From Planctomycetota bacterium (GTDB taxonomy: Bacteria; Planctomycetota; UBA1135; GCA-002686595), in contig VGZE01000009.1 of the NCBI GenBank assembly GCA_016872755.1, positions 1 through 47,078 of the forward strand: a stretch of 47,078 nucleotides of DNA, read 5' to 3'. The position numbers were made by a program, and so were the translations under genes. The notes under the pieces were generated by a model that was given only the letters and a program-made list of their open reading frames with translations, did no database searches and was not told the DNA's origin. Below are positions 16,350-25,237 of the stretch, piece by piece; position 1 is the first letter of the stretch, and every line of letters starts with the position of its first letter.

Positions 16350-18086
16350 ATGCGATTCCTGACCCGCCTTGCGCTGTGCGCCTTCCTCGCCCCCGTCGTC
16401 TCCGCGCCGCTCCTGTGCTCCGCGACATCCTTGCGCGTCGCGGAACGCGGCGATGACGTGCAGCGCTGGCTCGACGAGGGGCGAGCGCTGTTGGAGAAGG
16501 GCGATCCGGCCGGCGCACAGAAGCTGTTCGAGAAGGCCGCCGCGGCCGAGAAGGACTCGCTGCGCACGCGCACCTGGGTCCTGCGCGCTTGGCTCGACCA
16601 GGGCCGCATCAACGACGTTCGCGATGCCGCCGACGAGCTCAACCGCGCGCACAAGGGCGCGCCCGAGGTCGCCTACCTGTTCGGTCTCGCCTCGCTCAAG
16701 AGCGCCGAACAGAAGCTCGCCTCGGGGCGTCCCGATGCCTCCGTGGGCTTCGACTTCCAGGACGCCGTCACGAACCTGAAGGAGGCGCTCGCGAGCCGGC
16801 GCCCGGAATTCAGCGACGCCTGGTTGCCGCTGTCGCGCGCGGCCTGGAACGCCTCGGACCACTCGACCGCGTTGCAAGCGGGCGAGGAGGCCGTCAAGGT
16901 CCACCCGCAGCGCGCCGACGCATGGCGCCAGTTGGCCGCCGCCGCGTTGTCGAGCCACATCGCGCTGCGCGAAAGCGATGCGGCTGCCGCCGCCAAGCAC
17001 GTCGCTCGCGCTGTCGAGGGCTGTCGCAAGACGATCGCGCTGCTCGGGGAGCCGCGCGACGCTGCCGCGCTGCGCGCGCTGGCCGACGCCGAGCTCGGCC
17101 TGGGTGATGCACTGCTGTGGCAGGCGGACATCAAGGGCGGGGGCGAGGCCTACGCGCGAGCCCTCGCGCTCGACCCGACCATCGCCGATCCCGGCGCGCT
17201 GTGGCAGCGGCTGGGCAACGAGGGCTTCCACGCGATGATCACGGGCGCGCTCGACGGCTTCGTCAAGCGCCACGGGGACGCTGACACGCGCGCCTCGACA
17301 CTGTGCTGGTGGGCCGGCAGTGCTTGCTTCACGCTCGCCAGGCACGAGGAGGCCGAACAGCGCTTCACGCGCGCGCTCGAACAGGCGCCGAACTTGCTCT
17401 CGTCCCTGTACTACCTGGCGCGCGTGCGAACCGCGCGCGGCGACGGCATGGGCGCCGCGGACGCGTTGCGCAAGTTCAAGGAAGCCGATGCGAGTCAGTT
17501 GATGACCTGGCTCGCTTTCGAGTCCTTCGCGGAGCAGAACCGCGCGATGCTGGCCTGGGTCAGCGGCAACTGCCACTTCAAGGCCGAGGGACTGCGCACC
17601 GCGGCGAAGCTCTCCGAAGCGCTGCCATTCATCGAGGCGGCGGCCGCCGTCACCGAGTTGCGCACGGCCTGGCTGCCCGAGGATGCCGAGGGCTGGAGCA
17701 ATCTCGGCCTGTTCACGCGCGATCAGGGCGATGTGATCGCCTTCCTGCGCCGCCAGAAGAAGGACCTGCCCGATCCGTTGCCGCTGTGGGAGCGCGCCTA
17801 CGAGTGCTATGCGAAGTCGCTCGAGCTCGACGACACGAACCCGAACACGCTGAACGACGCGGCGGTGATCCTGCACTACAACCTGCGTCGCGACATTCCC
17901 AAGGCGCGCCTGCTCTACAACAAGGCGATCACGCGCGCGAACGAGCAGCTGGCCAGGCCCGACCTCGATCCGATCGTGCGCAAGCAGCTGACCGAGGAGC
18001 TGATCGTGTGGGCCACGGACAACCTCAAGAAGCTCGACGCCGAGGAGAAGAAGGCCGCAGGCTCCGGCGACGCGTCGGGCCAGTAG
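16350..18086 (+). CDS. Exported TPR-repeat protein
   Basis: A 578-residue protein starting MRFLTRLALCAFLAPVVSAP, a signal peptide, preceded by a CCGGAG Shine-Dalgarno 7 bases before the ATG. TPR-like helix pairs include WLDEGRALLEKGDPAGAQKL, KSLELDDTNPNTLNDAAVIL and HEEAEQRFTRALEQAPNLLS. The C-terminus is charged (KKLDAEEKKAAGSGDASGQ). The late region with NTLNDAAVILHYNLRRDIPK corresponds to MLNDAALVQVQYLREDLAGA in the preceding lipoprotein, so they are diverged tandem paralogues. Its function is probably protein-protein scaffolding in the periplasm; the partner is unknown. Confidence 0.75.
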   Translation: MRFLTRLALCAFLAPVVSAPLLCSATSLRVAERGDDVQRWLDEGRALLEKGDPAGAQKLFEKAAAAEKDSLRTRTWVLRAWLDQGRINDVRDAADELNRAHKGAPEVAYLFGLASLKSAEQKLASGRPDASVGFDFQDAVTNLKEALASRRPEFSDAWLPLSRAAWNASDHSTALQAGEEAVKVHPQRADAWRQLAAAALSSHIALRESDAAAAAKHVARAVEGCRKTIALLGEPRDAAALRALADAELGLGDALLWQADIKGGGEAYARALALDPTIADPGALWQRLGNEGFHAMITGALDGFVKRHGDADTRASTLCWWAGSACFTLARHEEAEQRFTRALEQAPNLLSSLYYLARVRTARGDGMGAADALRKFKEADASQLMTWLAFESFAEQNRAMLAWVSGNCHFKAEGLRTAAKLSEALPFIEAAAAVTELRTAWLPEDAEGWSNLGLFTRDQGDVIAFLRRQKKDLPDPLPLWERAYECYAKSLELDDTNPNTLNDAAVILHYNLRRDIPKARLLYNKAITRANEQLARPDLDPIVRKQLTEELIVWATDNLKKLDAEEKKAAGSGDASGQ

Positions 18087-18096
18087 GCAGAGGCGC

Positions 18097-19125
18097 TTGC
18101 AGCTCGAACTGCGCGTGCTCGGGGCAGCGCCCGCCGAGCCGGTGATCTGTGTCGACGGCGCCTTCGGCTGCCGCGGCCTCGAGCTCTCGCACTGGCCCGG
18201 ACATCGCACGCCGCCGGATCTCACGCACGAGCTGTCGACCGGCTGCGCGCTGCGCTTCGCGCGACTCGGAGCGCCGGAGCGCGAGCGGCGCGCCGAGGGC
18301 GCACGGCTCGCGGTGAACAACCACTACGACACCGACGGCGCATGCGCGCTGTACGCGGTGCTCCAGCCGGAGGCCGCGCTGGCGCGCGAGCGCGAGCTGC
18401 TCGAACTCGCGGCCGCCGGCGACTTCTTCGAGGCGCCGAGCGAGCTGGCGGTCGCGCTCGACGCGGCGATCGGCAACCTCGGCGACCGCGCGCGCTCGGC
18501 CTTCGCGCGCGAGCTGCCCGTCCTGTCCGACGCGGAGCGCCATGAGCGCTGCTACACGCACGTGCACGCACAGCTGCCGCGCTGGCTGGCCGGCGACCTC
18601 GTGAGCGCGCGCGGGTTGTACGAGCTCGAGCTCGACGCGCACCGCGCGGACCGCCGCGTGGTCGCGCGCGCCCGCCGCTCCGACCATCCGCAGGTCGCGC
18701 TGACCCATCTGTGCATCGACGAGCCGCTGCTGCGTGGATCCGATCCGGGCCGGCACGCGCTGTTCGGAGCGGGCGTGCGCGACCGCGTGCTGCTGTCCTT
18801 CCCCCGCGAGGGCGGCCACTGTCACCGCCTGGTCGTGTCGACGCGCTCGTGGTTCGACCTTCCCGGCCTCGCGCGCCGGCCGCGTCCGGACCTCGCGGCG
18901 CTCGCGCGCGAGCTCGACCGGCTCGATCCGCGCGCAGGGCGCGACGGCGCCGGCTGGCACGCGCAGGCGTCGGACACGCCTTCACCCGAGCTGTGGTTCG
19001 GCCGCGAGGTGCTCGAGTTCTTCCGCGAACGCAACGACGCGCTCGAGCCGAGCGGGCTGGCGCCGCAGCGCGTGCTCGACGCGGTGCTCAGCGCATGCTC
19101 GCGAATGCCGTCGCCAGCCGGCTGA
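18097..19125 (+). CDS. DUF6687-like protein of unknown function
   Basis: The 342-residue protein contains VICVDGAFGCRGLELSHWPG and AVNNHYDTDGACALYAVLQP. From memory these match the family called DUF6687, in which a 'LSHWPGNRTP' motif and an 'HYDTDG' motif precede helical repeats; I could not check this. The HxDxDG look recalls metal-binding phosphoesterases of the DHH type, but the rest of that family's motifs are not seen. The TTG start at 18097 is preceded by AGAGG 4 bases away and follows the TPR stop by 10 bases, so it is probably co-transcribed with the two TPR genes. Its 3' end overlaps the convergent hydrolase gene by 38 bases. Confidence 0.6.
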   Translation: MQLELRVLGAAPAEPVICVDGAFGCRGLELSHWPGHRTPPDLTHELSTGCALRFARLGAPERERRAEGARLAVNNHYDTDGACALYAVLQPEAALARERELLELAAAGDFFEAPSELAVALDAAIGNLGDRARSAFARELPVLSDAERHERCYTHVHAQLPRWLAGDLVSARGLYELELDAHRADRRVVARARRSDHPQVALTHLCIDEPLLRGSDPGRHALFGAGVRDRVLLSFPREGGHCHRLVVSTRSWFDLPGLARRPRPDLAALARELDRLDPRAGRDGAGWHAQASDTPSPELWFGREVLEFFRERNDALEPSGLAPQRVLDAVLSACSRMPSPAG

Positions 19126-19903
19126 CGAAGTCGCGGCTCCACCAGGCGTCGTTGTGACCGACGCCGTCGACCCACAACGCCTGCTTCGGCTCGCAGGCCT
19201 CGTTGAACAGCCGCTCGCCGAGCTCGAACGGCACCACCTCGTCGGTGCGGCTGTGCACGTGCAGCTTCGGACAGCGGATTGCGCGCACGCGCTCGAGATT
19301 GTCCATGCGGATGCGGCACAAGCGCTCGATGCCGGGCAGCGGGATCACGCGCCGCGCCATGTCGGGCAGGCGCGTGAAGGTGGACTGCAGCACCAGCGCC
19401 CGCGGAACGCCGTCGCGCTGCACCTCGTGCGCCAGGTGAGTGGCCGGCCCGCCGCCCAGCGACTCGCCCCAGATCACGATGCGTTCGGGCCCGACGCGCG
19501 CCGCCAGCCAATCCCAGCCCGCGCGCGCGTCGAGTTCCAGGCCGCGCTCGTCGGGCTCGCCCGCGCTCTCGCCGTAGCCGCGGTAATCCAGCGCGAGCAC
19601 CGAGGCCCCGGTCACCTGCACGAGCGCGGTCACGACCGACTCGCGTCCGCGCAGACTGCCGGCATTGCCGTGCAGGTACAGCACCGCGTCGGCGGAACCA
19701 GCGCGCTCGATCCAGAAGGCCACCAGGCGCAGGCCGTCCCGCGTGACGAGCTCGACGCGCTCACCCGGCCCCGCGCCGACCGGCTCGCGCGCGGGCAGGA
19801 ACACCAGGCGCGGCTCGGCGATGCGCAGCGCAACGACCAGCAGCAGCACGGCGAGCAACAGGACGAGCAGGAAGCGAAGCAAGCGACGCAGCGGCGGAAT
19901 CAA
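19088..19903 (-). CDS. Alpha/beta hydrolase with N-terminal membrane anchor
   Basis: A 271-residue serine hydrolase of the BAAT/'dienelactone'-like kind. Residues 7-26 form a hydrophobic segment (RLLRFLLVLLLAVLLLVVAL), so it is probably anchored in the inner membrane. The oxyanion motif is LYLHGNAGS, the nucleophile elbow WGESLGGG (Ser148), and the acid and base are likely Asp221 (HSRTDEVVP) and His250 (GVGHND). The TTG start overlaps the MFS stop codon (CTTGA), which indicates translational coupling. Its substrate is unknown; an esterase, lipase or peptidase activity is possible. Confidence 0.85.
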   Translation of the reverse strand: MIPPLRRLLRFLLVLLLAVLLLVVALRIAEPRLVFLPAREPVGAGPGERVELVTRDGLRLVAFWIERAGSADAVLYLHGNAGSLRGRESVVTALVQVTGASVLALDYRGYGESAGEPDERGLELDARAGWDWLAARVGPERIVIWGESLGGGPATHLAHEVQRDGVPRALVLQSTFTRLPDMARRVIPLPGIERLCRIRMDNLERVRAIRCPKLHVHSRTDEVVPFELGERLFNEACEPKQALWVDGVGHNDAWWSRDFVSRLATAFASMR

Positions 19904-21153
19904 GCGCGGCGCATCGTAGCGTTGCGCGGCGCCCGTACCGGCCCGTACACCACCGCGATCGTCGCGAGCGCGACGGCACTGACCGCGAACAGCCCGCGGA
20001 TCCCGATCCAGCTCGACAGCCAGCCGCCCGTCAGCGCGGCCAGCGCGATCGCGAAGGAGCGCCCGCTGAACACGATGCCCAAGCCGTTGCCGCGGTGCGA
20101 CACGTCGGTCTCCCCCGCCGCGATCGCGTAGGCGCAGGGAGCGTTGCCCGCCATCGCCGCGCCGAGCAGCGGCCGCACCAGCGCGAATGCGATCAGGCTC
20201 GTCGCCAGCGCGTGTCCGAGCAGGAGCCCGGACGTCGCCAGCGCGGCGAGCGCGAGCGCGCGGGCGTGGCCGATCCGATCGCCGAGCTCGCCCCACGCGC
20301 GCGTCGCCACCAGGCTCGCGAGCGCCATGCCGGTGAACAGCGCGCCCGTCACGAGGTGCTGGGCACGCTCGTCGCCCGTCCACAGGTCGCGCACGTGCAA
20401 CTCGACGAGCGGCGCGGTCGCGCTGACCGTGAACTGGATCCAGAACGCGAGCACGACGGCCTGACGCAGCCGCGCGTTGCTCCACAGCTCCTCGGCCTCG
20501 CGCTTGGCCTCGGCCAGCAGGCGTCGGGCGTCCAGACGCGTCCGCGTCGCGGGCCGTGCTCCGGGCTCGGTCGCGAAGGCGGCCACGGCCAACGCACCGA
20601 GCAGCGCCAGCAGGGCGACCGCGACGAAGACCGCGCGCGGGCTCGCCCAGGTCGATACCAGCGCACCGAGCAGCGGCCCGGCGATCGCGCCGAGCGCGAG
20701 CGCGCTCTGCAGCCGCCCGGCCACGCTGCCCTGCCGCTCTCGCGAAGCGCCGAGGCTGACCAGCGTGATCGAAGGCGCGATCACGCCCGAGAACGCGCCT
20801 TGCAGCAAGCGCAGCACGAACAGCTCGAGCGGCGTGCGCGCCAAGGCCATCAAGCCGACGAAGAGCGCGGTCGCGAGCAGCGAACGCAGCACCATCGCCT
20901 TGCGCCCGATGCGATCGCCGAGCGAGCCCCACAGCGGCCCCGTCAGGGCCGCGGCCAGCGGCGCGGCGCCGAAGACAGCGCCGGTCCAGGCCCCGACCAC
21001 GCCGCGCCCCTCGACGCCGAGTTCCTCGAGGTGCGACGGGAAGAAGGGCAGGAAGCTCTGCAGCCCCATCGTCGCGGCGAAGTTCGCCCACCAGACGGCC
21101 GCGAAGGTGCGTTTCCAGCGCGGTGTCCGGTCAAGCTCCAATACCTCTGCCAT
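19900..21153 (-). CDS. MFS transporter
   Basis: A 417-residue major facilitator superfamily protein with about 12 hydrophobic segments. The loop between helices 2 and 3 has the MFS signature GSLGDRIGRKAM, and the half-way repeat copy is WGELGDRIGHARAL. Helix 5 is Gly-rich (GRLQSALALGAIAGPLLGAL), as in drug/H+ antiporters of the multidrug-efflux kind. The start MAEVLELDRTPRWKRTF was taken because an upstream extension has no signal or Shine-Dalgarno. It is joined to the hydrolase gene downstream by an overlapping stop/start, so the two may export and process the same compound. Confidence 0.88.
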   Translation of the reverse strand: MAEVLELDRTPRWKRTFAAVWWANFAATMGLQSFLPFFPSHLEELGVEGRGVVGAWTGAVFGAAPLAAALTGPLWGSLGDRIGRKAMVLRSLLATALFVGLMALARTPLELFVLRLLQGAFSGVIAPSITLVSLGASRERQGSVAGRLQSALALGAIAGPLLGALVSTWASPRAVFVAVALLALLGALAVAAFATEPGARPATRTRLDARRLLAEAKREAEELWSNARLRQAVVLAFWIQFTVSATAPLVELHVRDLWTGDERAQHLVTGALFTGMALASLVATRAWGELGDRIGHARALALAALATSGLLLGHALATSLIAFALVRPLLGAAMAGNAPCAYAIAAGETDVSHRGNGLGIVFSGRSFAIALAALTGGWLSSWIGIRGLFAVSAVALATIAVVYGPVRAPRNATMRRA

Positions 21154-21227
21154 GGCGGACGCGCGGGCGCGGCGATCCTCTCGAAATCGCCCACTCGCCC
21201 GACGGAACTTGATTCCGACCGGGAGAA

Positions 21228-22787
21228 TCAGGCCGCGGCCGCGTCGGCGAGCCGGGCGCGAATCGCGTCGGCCTCGGCGGCGCGGGAGCAGAAGGCGGCC
21301 ACGACATCCGGGTCGAACTGCGTTCCGGAGTGCTGGACCAGGTAGTCCATGGCCGCCGCGTGGGTCCAGGCCTGCTTGTAGGGCCGGACCGTGGTCAGCG
21401 CGTCGTAGCAGTCGGCCAGGGCGACGATGCGCGCCGACAGCGGGATGGCCGGTCCGCGCAGGCCTCCCGGGTAGCCGCTGCCATCCCACTTCTCGTGGTG
21501 CGAGCCGGCGATCTCGATGCCCAGGCGCAGGAAATCGCCTTCGAGCATGGAGCCGGCCGTGGCCTGACGCAGCGTCTCGGCGCCGATCGCCGCATGCGTC
21601 TTCATGATCTCCCACTCCTCGCTCGTGAGCCTGCCGGGTTTGAGCAGGATCGCGTCCGGAATGCCGACTTTGCCGATGTCGTGCAGCGGTGCCGAGCGCA
21701 CCAGCTCGTCGATGTACGCATCCGTGATCGTCTCGACATGGCAGCCGTTGGCGCGCAAGGCCTCGGCCGTCATCCGGGAGTACTCACTGACGCGCTCGAT
21801 GTGCTTGCCCGTCTCGTCGTCGCGTCGCTCGGCCAGCCGCGCGATCGCGGTGATCGCTGCATGCTGCGCGAGGCAGTGCTGGCGTTGGCGCACCAGGCAC
21901 CACGCCGCGACCGCGGTGTAGCCGGCGAGCGCGGCTACCAGCTCGGCGTCCGCGCTCGACAGCCGTTCCCCCGGGGCGAGTGACATGCGCAACTCGCCGA
22001 TCCGGCCGTCGGCGGTCTCCAGCGGCTGCACGAGCGCTTCCTCGCTGAAGCGCTCACCGGCCCGGCCGGGTGAGAGATCGACCCCGACTCCCGCCGGAGC
22101 GCGGATGTCGAGTTCGAATTTCCGACCCAGCAGCAGCTCGCGCCCCGTTACCACTGCTCGCTCGGCCAGCTCGTCGAGCGAATGCAGCGAGCCCAGCGCG
22201 TTGGCGTAATCGACGAAGTGACGAATGCGACGCAGCTGCCAACCGAGCTGCATGTCGAGGCGCTCGGCGAATCCGCTGAGCGCGCGCGTCATGAACTGGT
22301 AGCGACCGTTGCGCTCGGCCGCGCGCGCGCGCCGGCTGAACTCGGCCTGGCCGGCAGCGAGTTCGGCGTGCAGCTCGAGCGCTTCGATCGGCTTGGGAAT
22401 GAAGCGGAAGATCGAGGCGCCGGACAATGCCTGCGCCGCCACGCGCGGATCCGAGCAGGCCGACAAGAGCATGCGCACGCTCTCGGAGCGCTCGGCGCGC
22501 ACGCGCGAGAGCAGTTTCACGGCGTCGATGCCGCGCATGTCGTGGCTGCACAGCACGATCGAGTAGCGCCGCGCGGCATGCAACGCCTGTTCGGCCGCCT
22601 CGGGCGTCGCCGCGATGACCAGTTCGCAACCCAGCGCGCCGATCGACTGCGCGGCCTCGCCGAGCGCGTGGTCGTCGTCGATCAGCAGAACGCCCGGCTC
22701 GCCTCGCGGCAGCAATCTCGGCCGCGGACGTGCCCCGAGCCCATATGCGGGGAGGGGGAACGCCTGCGGCTTGGGAAGCGAACTCAT
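21228..22787 (-). CDS. Response-regulator-like HD-GYP phosphodiesterase
   Basis: A 519-residue protein with three parts. Residues about 30-150 form a receiver-like domain (VLLIDDDHAL and FIPKP at the expected places). The usual phosphoacceptor Asp appears to be Ser, because VLCSHDMRG aligns with the common 'VLSDxxMPG'. A GAF-like middle (about 190-310) follows. The C-terminal HD-GYP domain has KHIERVSEYS, APLHDIGKVGIPDAILLKPG, HAAIGAE, HHEKWDGSGYPGGL and RIVALADCYDAL; HD and GYP motifs are intact, so hydrolysis of cyclic-di-GMP is plausible. Regulation would be phosphorylation-independent or through the GAF-like domain. No histidine kinase gene is adjacent. Confidence 0.88.
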   Translation of the reverse strand: MSSLPKPQAFPLPAYGLGARPRPRLLPRGEPGVLLIDDDHALGEAAQSIGALGCELVIAATPEAAEQALHAARRYSIVLCSHDMRGIDAVKLLSRVRAERSESVRMLLSACSDPRVAAQALSGASIFRFIPKPIEALELHAELAAGQAEFSRRARAAERNGRYQFMTRALSGFAERLDMQLGWQLRRIRHFVDYANALGSLHSLDELAERAVVTGRELLLGRKFELDIRAPAGVGVDLSPGRAGERFSEEALVQPLETADGRIGELRMSLAPGERLSSADAELVAALAGYTAVAAWCLVRQRQHCLAQHAAITAIARLAERRDDETGKHIERVSEYSRMTAEALRANGCHVETITDAYIDELVRSAPLHDIGKVGIPDAILLKPGRLTSEEWEIMKTHAAIGAETLRQATAGSMLEGDFLRLGIEIAGSHHEKWDGSGYPGGLRGPAIPLSARIVALADCYDALTTVRPYKQAWTHAAAMDYLVQHSGTQFDPDVVAAFCSRAAEADAIRARLADAAAA

Positions 22788-22965
22788 GGAGCGACGAGCG
22801 CCTGAACGGGGGGGCGGGGGTCTACAGGCGGTGGGAGCAAGCTCAGGTTTCGGCGCTCTTCCACCCTCGCTTGAACGTTAAGGGCCGAGGAAATCGCGGC
22901 CGCCGCGAAACGGCCCATTTTCGGGACTGATTCTCCGCACTCGCGCACCGTCGCGGCGCGCGAGC

Positions 22966-24330
22966 TCAGTTCTTGTAGCCCTGCAACGGTGCCGGCACCC
23001 GCCCCCCGCGTCGATGCAGGACCCGGCAGCCGAAACGCCCGGGGTCCTGCACGATCGCGGTGCCGAGCAGACCGCCCCAATCGACGGTCTGTCCGGCGCT
23101 GAGCCCGGGAATCGGGCAGATCCGCACCGCGGTCGTCTTCGAGTTGATCATGCCGATCGCCATCTCGTCGGCGATGATCCCGGCGATCACGTCGGCCGGC
23201 GTGTCGCCGGGAACCGCGACCATGTCGAGACCGACCGAGCACACCGCGGTCATCGCCTCGAGCTTGGGCAACGACAGCGCGCCGTCGCGCACCGCGGCGA
23301 TCATGCCGGAGTCCTCGGAAACCGGGATGAACGCGCCCGACAGTCCGCCGACGCTGGAGCTTGCCATCGCGCCGCCCTTCTTGACCGCGTCGGTCAGCAG
23401 CGCGAGCGCGGCGGTCGTGCCGGGCGCGCCCGTGCGGTCGACGCCGATCAGCTCGAGGATGTCCGAAACCGAATCGCCGTCCGCGGGCGTCGGCGCGAGC
23501 GAAATGTCGACGATGCCGAAGCTCGTGCCCAGGCGCCGCGCGGCCTCGCGTCCGACCAGCTCGCCCATGCGCGTGATCTTGAACGCGGTGCGCTTGATCG
23601 TCTCCGCGACGGCGAGCAGGTCCGGATTGGGGCCCAGGCGCGCGAGCGCGCTGCGCACGACGCCGGGTCCCGACACGCCGACATTGAGCACGGTCTCGGG
23701 CTCGCCGATGCCGATGTGCGCGCCGGCGACGAACGGGTTGTCCTCGACGGTGTTGCAGAAGCACACCAGCTTCGCGCAGCCCAGGCCGCCGCGATCGGCC
23801 GTGCGGCGCGCGGTCTCGAGCACGACCTCGGCGAAGCGCGACACGGCGTCCATGTTGATGCCGGCGCGCGTGCTGGCGAGCGAAACCGAGCTGCACACGT
23901 GCACCGTCTCGTCGAGCGCGCGCGGAATCGAATCGAACAGCGCCTGATCGGAGCGCGTGAAGCCCTTGTGGACGTAGGCGGTGAAACCCCCGATGAAATC
24001 GATGCCGATGGCCTTGGCCGCCGCGTCGAGCGCGCGCGCGAGCGGCACGAGGTCGGTTGCGCCGCTGGCGGCGGCGACCAGCGAGATCGGGGTGACCGCG
24101 ATGCGCTTGTTGACGATCGGGACGCCGAATTCGTCGCGGATCGAGTTGGCGACGGAGACGAGGTTCTGGCCGTGGTGGACGATCTTCGCGTAGACCTTCT
24201 CGCAGGTCGACTCGAGGTCGGGGTCGGCGCAATCGAGGAGGTTGACGCCGAGCGTGGTCGTGCGGATGTCGAGCGTCTCGAGCTCGAACATCCGGACGGT
24301 CTCGAGGATCTCGCGGGAGGAGAAGGTCAT
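22966..24330 (-). CDS. UPF0210/DUF711 family protein
   Basis: A 454-residue member of the UPF0210 family, whose biochemical role is not settled. Motifs include [71 protein letters not shown] and [10 protein letters not shown], with the Gly-rich [19 protein letters not shown] near the end. Conserved cysteines in CFCN and in CSVGLD are notable. In many bacteria a UPF0210 gene sits next to a small ACT-domain (UPF0237) gene, as here. The new context is that both follow BMC shell genes on the same strand, 23 bases or less apart, so it may be a regulatory or enzyme part of the metabolosome operon. Confidence 0.9.
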   Translation of the reverse strand: MTFSSREILETVRMFELETLDIRTTTLGVNLLDCADPDLESTCEKVYAKIVHHGQNLVSVANSIRDEFGVPIVNKRIAVTPISLVAAASGATDLVPLARALDAAAKAIGIDFIGGFTAYVHKGFTRSDQALFDSIPRALDETVHVCSSVSLASTRAGINMDAVSRFAEVVLETARRTADRGGLGCAKLVCFCNTVEDNPFVAGAHIGIGEPETVLNVGVSGPGVVRSALARLGPNPDLLAVAETIKRTAFKITRMGELVGREAARRLGTSFGIVDISLAPTPADGDSVSDILELIGVDRTGAPGTTAALALLTDAVKKGGAMASSSVGGLSGAFIPVSEDSGMIAAVRDGALSLPKLEAMTAVCSVGLDMVAVPGDTPADVIAGIIADEMAIGMINSKTTAVRICPIPGLSAGQTVDWGGLLGTAIVQDPGRFGCRVLHRRGGRVPAPLQGYKN

Positions 24331-24352
24331 GGCTGGCGCGGCCGGTTTCCGA

Positions 24353-24862
24353 CTACACGCGGTGCATGAACCGGAACACGCGCTCGTGCATCACGCGCAC
24401 GACGTAGTCCTCGGGCCCGCCGAGGCACTGCAGCTTCGCCTTGAGCTCGCCGAACGGCCGGCCCTGCGGCAGCTGCACCGCCATCGTCAGCTGGAAGTAC
24501 TCCCCCATCACGCTCTGCGAGATGTCGAGCACGCTCGCGCCGTGGGCGCCGAGCACGCCGGTGATCTCCATCAGGATCCCAGGCCGATTCTTGCCCACCA
24601 CCGCGACGACGACGCCGGTCGCGCCGCCCAGATCGGGCTCCGGCTCGGGCATCGCGCTGAGCGCGGCCTTCGCCTTCGCCGCGTCCGGCCCGCGATCGGG
24701 CGCGGGCTCGACGTACGCGCCGCCCGCCGCGCTCTTGATCGCGACGCCGGCCGCCTTGGCCGCCTCGAGCGCTTGCGGCGTCACGAGCGTCTCTGGATCG
24801 ACGAGGATCTCGCGCGACTTGGCGGCGCGCACGTCCTCGGAAGTCAGGAATCGGCGCGGCAT
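24353..24862 (-). CDS. ACT-domain protein with BMC-linked N-terminal extension
   Basis: A 169-residue protein. The C-terminal about 90 residues are an ACT-type ligand-binding domain of the UPF0237 kind: [20 protein letters not shown], then [22 protein letters not shown]0237 proteins are usually about 90 aa. The extra N-terminus has [10 protein letters not shown] and [19 protein letters not shown], the same pattern as the whole N-terminus of the next upstream gene (SDVRAL, LATPAALDAAFERGVRV). ATG at 24862 overlaps the upstream stop (ATGA). The shared segment may be a targeting or scaffold domain for the microcompartment; ACT domains usually sense amino acids. Confidence 0.8.
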   Translation of the reverse strand: MPRRFLTSEDVRAAKSREILVDPETLVTPQALEAAKAAGVAIKSAAGGAYVEPAPDRGPDAAKAKAALSAMPEPEPDLGGATGVVVAVVGKNRPGILMEITGVLGAHGASVLDISQSVMGEYFQLTMAVQLPQGRPFGELKAKLQCLGGPEDYVVRVMHERVFRFMHRV

Positions 24863-25194
24863 CAGCTCTTGCCTCCCACGTGCGTCTGGAGCGAATCGGT
24901 TCCGACGAGCAGCGGCCCGTTCGGCGTGAGTGCGAAGACCTGCGCGCGGCCGTTCTTCACCTCGACGACGTAGTTGCCGTCGTTGGCGAGCACCTTGTGC
25001 CACAGGCAGTCGGGCTTGTGAGCGCCGGCGGGCGCGGCGCTCGCGCCGCCCTTCGTCGCATACACGACGCGCACGCCGCGTTCGAAGGCCGCGTCGAGCG
25101 CCGCCGGCGTCGCGAGCGCGTCGGCGCCGAGCACGAGCTCGGCCCCGCGCGCGAGCGCGCGCACGTCGGACTCGGTGTACAGCTTCTTCGCCAC
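24862..25194 (-). CDS. Small BMC-operon protein with EutT/PduL-like N-terminal motif
   Basis: A 110-residue protein from a GTG at 25194. Residues 5-45 (LYTESDVRALARGAELVLGA, then LATPAALDAAFERGVRVVY) match the N-terminus of the following ACT protein. From memory they resemble the short 'TeedLRal....LTPaArd...rgi' segment at the N-terminus of some BMC enzymes such as EutT; I could not verify this. The rest includes CLWHKVLANDGNYVVEVKNG and ends ALTPNGPLLVGTDSLQTHVG, with no known fold recognised. It lies between the BMC-T and ACT genes and is therefore probably part of the same operon. Confidence 0.7.
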   Translation of the reverse strand: MAKKLYTESDVRALARGAELVLGADALATPAALDAAFERGVRVVYATKGGASAAPAGAHKPDCLWHKVLANDGNYVVEVKNGRAQVFALTPNGPLLVGTDSLQTHVGGKS

Positions 25195-25237
25195 GCTGCG
25201 CTTCGTCGATCGGGGCTCGGTCGATGGGTGTTCGGGC

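Noticed and set aside
23014-24369. 451-codon plus-strand ORF
   Set aside because: Antisense to the UPF0210 gene and lacks any recognisable fold.
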